Source of the DNA: Nitrospiraceae bacterium
Lineage (GTDB): Bacteria; Nitrospirota; Nitrospiria; Nitrospirales; Nitrospiraceae
DNA length: 17,751 bases
Direction: 5' to 3'
Assembly (NCBI GenBank): GCA_014534095.1
Contig: JACVSD010000027.1
Location: 1-17,751 of the forward strand
In this document: positions 15,707 to 17,751 of the stretch, in pieces
Layout: every line of letters begins with the position of its first letter
Numbering within the stretch: position 1 is the first letter of the stretch
Translations under genes and position numbers: made by a program
The notes under the pieces: model-generated
Database searches by the model: none
Seen by the model: the letters and a program-made list of their open reading frames with translations, nothing else
What the model was told of the DNA's origin: nothing

Positions 15707-16543
15707 CTACTCCCGCACGTGCAGGACCTCGGCGGCCCGAAGTTCTACAAACGGAGGCGATGAGCCCGGAGTTGTTCCACTCGGCCGAACATGTAGCGCC
15801 CCATCGAGGCCGATGTCGAACGCGTCGCCGACCCACTCGCCCTGTGGGCTGACGCTGACGCGCACTCGTTTGCCGATGGTCGCGCTGCGGGTCATATAGA
15901 CCTGGCGGAGCCTGTGCGGACCCGTCGTGGCCAGTTCATCGAGTGTGTCCTCAAGGTCCCCAAGGAACTGTGCGAGCAGCCGATTGCGATCCACAGGTTG
16001 ACCAGTGGCTTCCATAAGCGAGCTCGCGATCTGGGCCAACTCAGCAGGAAAGCCAGCGAGCCGTGCATTGACGTTCAACCCGAGACCGATGACCACAAAC
16101 GGCTGCCTGGACTGATCGCTTCCGGCCTCACAGAGGATGCCGCCGGCTTTTCGATCGTGCAGGAGCAAGTCATTCGGCCACTTGAGCGCGAGTTGTACGC
16201 CGGCAACCTGCCGGATGGATTCGGTCGCCGCAATCGCCGTCGTTAAGGGCAGCCACCCGAGCCAGTCTGCGAAGGACAGGTTGAGGTAAAGGGGGCGCAC
16301 AAGAATCGAGGTATAGAGATTCACATGGGGCGGAGAAAACCAGCTTCTCGATTGTCGCCCGCGGCCGGCCGTTTGGCTCTCAGCCACAACGACGGTGCCA
16401 TGTTCCGCGCCGCTTTGAGCCAGGCGCATAACTTCTTGGTTGGTCGAGGCGACTTCCGTGAACACCGCGAGGCGGTGGCCCAGGTGCCTGGTGCCGAGCG
16501 TGCTGCGAATATCGTCGCATGTGAGTGGGCGGGAGACGGACAC
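15707..16543 (-). CDS. birA: Biotin--[acetyl-CoA-carboxylase] ligase, no DNA-binding domain
   Basis: This enzyme activates biotin with ATP and attaches it to the carboxyl carrier protein of acetyl-CoA carboxylase and similar enzymes. The 278-residue protein shows VASTNQEVM, the nucleotide-binding loop AGRGRQSRSW (GRGR at 60-63), the catalytic lysine in KWPNDLLL (K121), KAGGILCE and the VIGLGLNVN strand, followed by a small C-terminal domain. It lacks the N-terminal helix-turn-helix of bifunctional E. coli BirA, so it is a class I ligase unlikely to act as a biotin repressor. The start is GTG at 16541-16543, only 2 bases after the nadC stop and without a clear ribosome-binding site, so translation is probably coupled to nadC. 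The exact start is moderately sure. Confidence 0.94.
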   Translation of the reverse strand: MSVSRPLTCDDIRSTLGTRHLGHRLAVFTEVASTNQEVMRLAQSGAEHGTVVVAESQTAGRGRQSRSWFSPPHVNLYTSILVRPLYLNLSFADWLGWLPLTTAIAATESIRQVAGVQLALKWPNDLLLHDRKAGGILCEAGSDQSRQPFVVIGLGLNVNARLAGFPAELAQIASSLMEATGQPVDRNRLLAQFLGDLEDTLDELATTGPHRLRQVYMTRSATIGKRVRVSVSPQGEWVGDAFDIGLDGALHVRPSGTTPGSSPPFVELRAAEVLHVRE

Positions 16544-16545
16544 CG

Positions 16546-17427
16546 TTAGCGCACCCGTCGCCGCGCGGTCGGCGCCGGTTCCAAGGCGAGGCTGAGGGTG
16601 GCTGCCGGAGCGGAGTGCGTCAGGGCGCCGATTGAGATCCGGTCTGCTCCAGCGGCGGCCATAGCCCGCACGTTTTGCAAGGAGATGCCACCGGACACCT
16701 CCACGAGAGCGCGGCCGTTGATCAGTTTCACGGCACGGCGCACCATCGTCGGTGTCATGTTGTCGAGTAGAATAATATCGGCTTGTCCGGCCAGCGCTTG
16801 CCGCACCTCGGTGAGCGACTCGACTTCAACGATCAAAGGCAGCGTGCTTGGGGCGTGTGCGCCGGCTAAGCGGCAAGCAGTTTCGATCGACGCTTTCCCC
16901 CGGTGTAACAAGGCCAGATGATTGTCTTTGACCAAAATGCCGTCGCCGAGGGATTGCCGGTGGTTGGTGCCGCCACCGAGAGCGACAGCCCATTTTTGCA
17001 AGGCCCGCCATCCCGGGAGCGTCTTTCTGGTATCCAGAATGGTGACGGGGTATCCTCGCACCGCGTTGCAAAACTTGCCCGTCAGCGTGGCGATGCCGGA
17101 TAAATGTTGGAGAAAATTGAGCGCGACGCGTTCGGCTTGCAGGATTGAGCGGCCGTCCCCATCGATCTGCAGGAGCGTTTCGCCTTCTTTAGCCGGTTCT
17201 CCATCCTGGCGCGAGATCGTCACGCTAAGAGTCGGATCGACGGCCAGGAACGTCTGCACTGCCGCGCTCACGCCGGCCACGATGAGCGGTTCCTGCGCGA
17301 TGATGTCGGCATGGGCGCCTATACGAGCGGGGAACAGAGCCGATGTGGTGATGTCCCCCTGCCTGAGGTCTTCTTCAAGACCGAGCCGAACGGCCCGGCG
17401 AATGTCGGCGGCCGGCAGCGAGACCAT
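16546..17427 (-). CDS. nadC: Nicotinate-nucleotide pyrophosphorylase (carboxylating)
   Basis: NadC (quinolinate phosphoribosyltransferase) makes nicotinate mononucleotide from quinolinate and PRPP in de novo NAD synthesis. The 293-residue product shows the early EEDLRQGDITTSALF, the helix ERVALNFLQHLSGIAT (E99, R100), the quinolinate-binding DTRKTLPGWRALQKWAV (residues 132 onward), GGGTNHR (H156, R157) and ILVKDNHL (K167). The C-terminal half-barrel includes VEVESLTEV, ILLDNM, EVSGGISLQNV and GADRISIGALTHS. All expected substrate-binding residues appear present. It begins 3 bases after the valS stop and ends 2 bases before birA, so it sits in a tight operon with both. Confidence 0.97.
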   Translation of the reverse strand: MVSLPAADIRRAVRLGLEEDLRQGDITTSALFPARIGAHADIIAQEPLIVAGVSAAVQTFLAVDPTLSVTISRQDGEPAKEGETLLQIDGDGRSILQAERVALNFLQHLSGIATLTGKFCNAVRGYPVTILDTRKTLPGWRALQKWAVALGGGTNHRQSLGDGILVKDNHLALLHRGKASIETACRLAGAHAPSTLPLIVEVESLTEVRQALAGQADIILLDNMTPTMVRRAVKLINGRALVEVSGGISLQNVRAMAAAGADRISIGALTHSAPAATLSLALEPAPTARRRVR

Positions 17428-17430
17428 CGG

Positions 17431-17751
17431 TCAGGATCCCAGCATGGCGCGTAGTTGCTGCTCGCTACTGGCGAGCAGGGCACGGTCGCGGCCCAGCAAC
17501 GCGAGTCGTTGTTGATGATCGGTGATGACCTCTGGGGGGGCCTTCGAGACAAAATCGGCGCTGCTCAGCTTTGCCTCCAGGCGCTGTAATTCCTTGTTCG
17601 TCTCGGCGATCTGCTTGAGCAGGCGGTCGAGCGCCTTGTTGAGGTCCACGTCACCTTCGACTCTCACGCCCACCGTGACGCCGTCTGCGATCAAGCGGAT
17701 CGTACGGGTCGGCCACTCCGAGGGAGGCGCCAAAGAAACCGGTCCCCGACC
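17431..17751 (-). CDS. valS: Valyl-tRNA synthetase, C-terminal fragment (5' end outside window)
   Basis: The frame is open from the window edge to a TGA at 17431-17433, giving about 106 residues. It matches the C-terminal coiled-coil tRNA-binding arm of ValS. VEGDVDLNKALDRLLKQIAE corresponds to the conserved hinge, where the usual form is roughly L-(I/V)-D-(L/V)-x-K-E-x-x-R-L. It is followed by two antiparallel charged helices separated by KLSSADFVSKAPPEVI, which is the characteristic turn (LSN-x-x-F-V-x-K-A-P-x-x-V-I/V). The synthetase core is upstream of the window. The call rests on this arm alone, but the turn motif is quite specific. Confidence 0.9.
   Translation of the reverse strand, partial: GRGPVSLAPPSEWPTRTIRLIADGVTVGVRVEGDVDLNKALDRLLKQIAETNKELQRLEAKLSSADFVSKAPPEVITDHQQRLALLGRDRALLASSEQQLRAMLGS

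Noticed and set aside
1..17751. CRISPR array, tRNA, rRNA, transposase or phage attachment site
   Set aside because: No regularly spaced repeats, cloverleaf-like sequences, rRNA segments, transposase motifs or terminal inverted repeats were noticed on reading through.

Overview
The window is about 60% GC and densely packed with ordinary bacterial housekeeping genes. The set and order of genes (recA-recX-alaS-ruvX-mltG-deoC on one side, valS-nadC-birA-coaX and grpE-dnaK-dnaJ-rsmE on the other) together with a secreted IPT/TIG protein paired with a Ycf48-like propeller suggest a member of the Nitrospirota, probably Nitrospira-like. That assignment is inference from gene content and protein style; no rRNA or other marker is present to prove it. 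I saw no tRNA, rRNA, insertion sequence, phage gene or CRISPR array, and no gene-free stretch longer than about 160 bases.

Left arm, plus strand (1-7417). The tail of recA is followed by recX, alaS, ruvX (Holliday-junction resolvase homologue), mltG (endolytic transglycosylase), deoC, a DeoB-like phosphopentomutase homologue and a small RidA/YjgF-family protein. Stops and starts overlap at recX/alaS, ruvX/mltG and mltG/deoC, so recX to deoC probably form one transcription unit covering DNA repair, translation, cell wall and deoxynucleoside salvage. The DeoB-like protein keeps the overall phosphopentomutase fold signatures but lacks two conserved metal-binding histidines.

Middle, plus strand (7418-10269). 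A near-consensus sigma70-type promoter with an extended -10 element precedes a roughly 115-base leader and two translationally coupled genes for exported proteins. The first has five IPT/TIG domains, three of which carry a repeated Pro-Asp-Gly-(Ser/Thr)-Cys-Cys motif. The second is a seven-repeat Ycf48/BNR-type beta-propeller. This is the least understood and most interesting cassette in the window.

Right arm, minus strand (10274-17751). Reading right to left: the C-terminal end of valS, nadC, birA and coaX form a compact cofactor-related cluster. A gap of about 100 bases with a possible promoter follows, then the grpE-dnaK-dnaJ chaperone operon with rsmE at its end. A strong hairpin separates dnaK from dnaJ and probably reduces downstream expression. 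rsmE converges on the propeller gene with only 4 bases between the stop codons.
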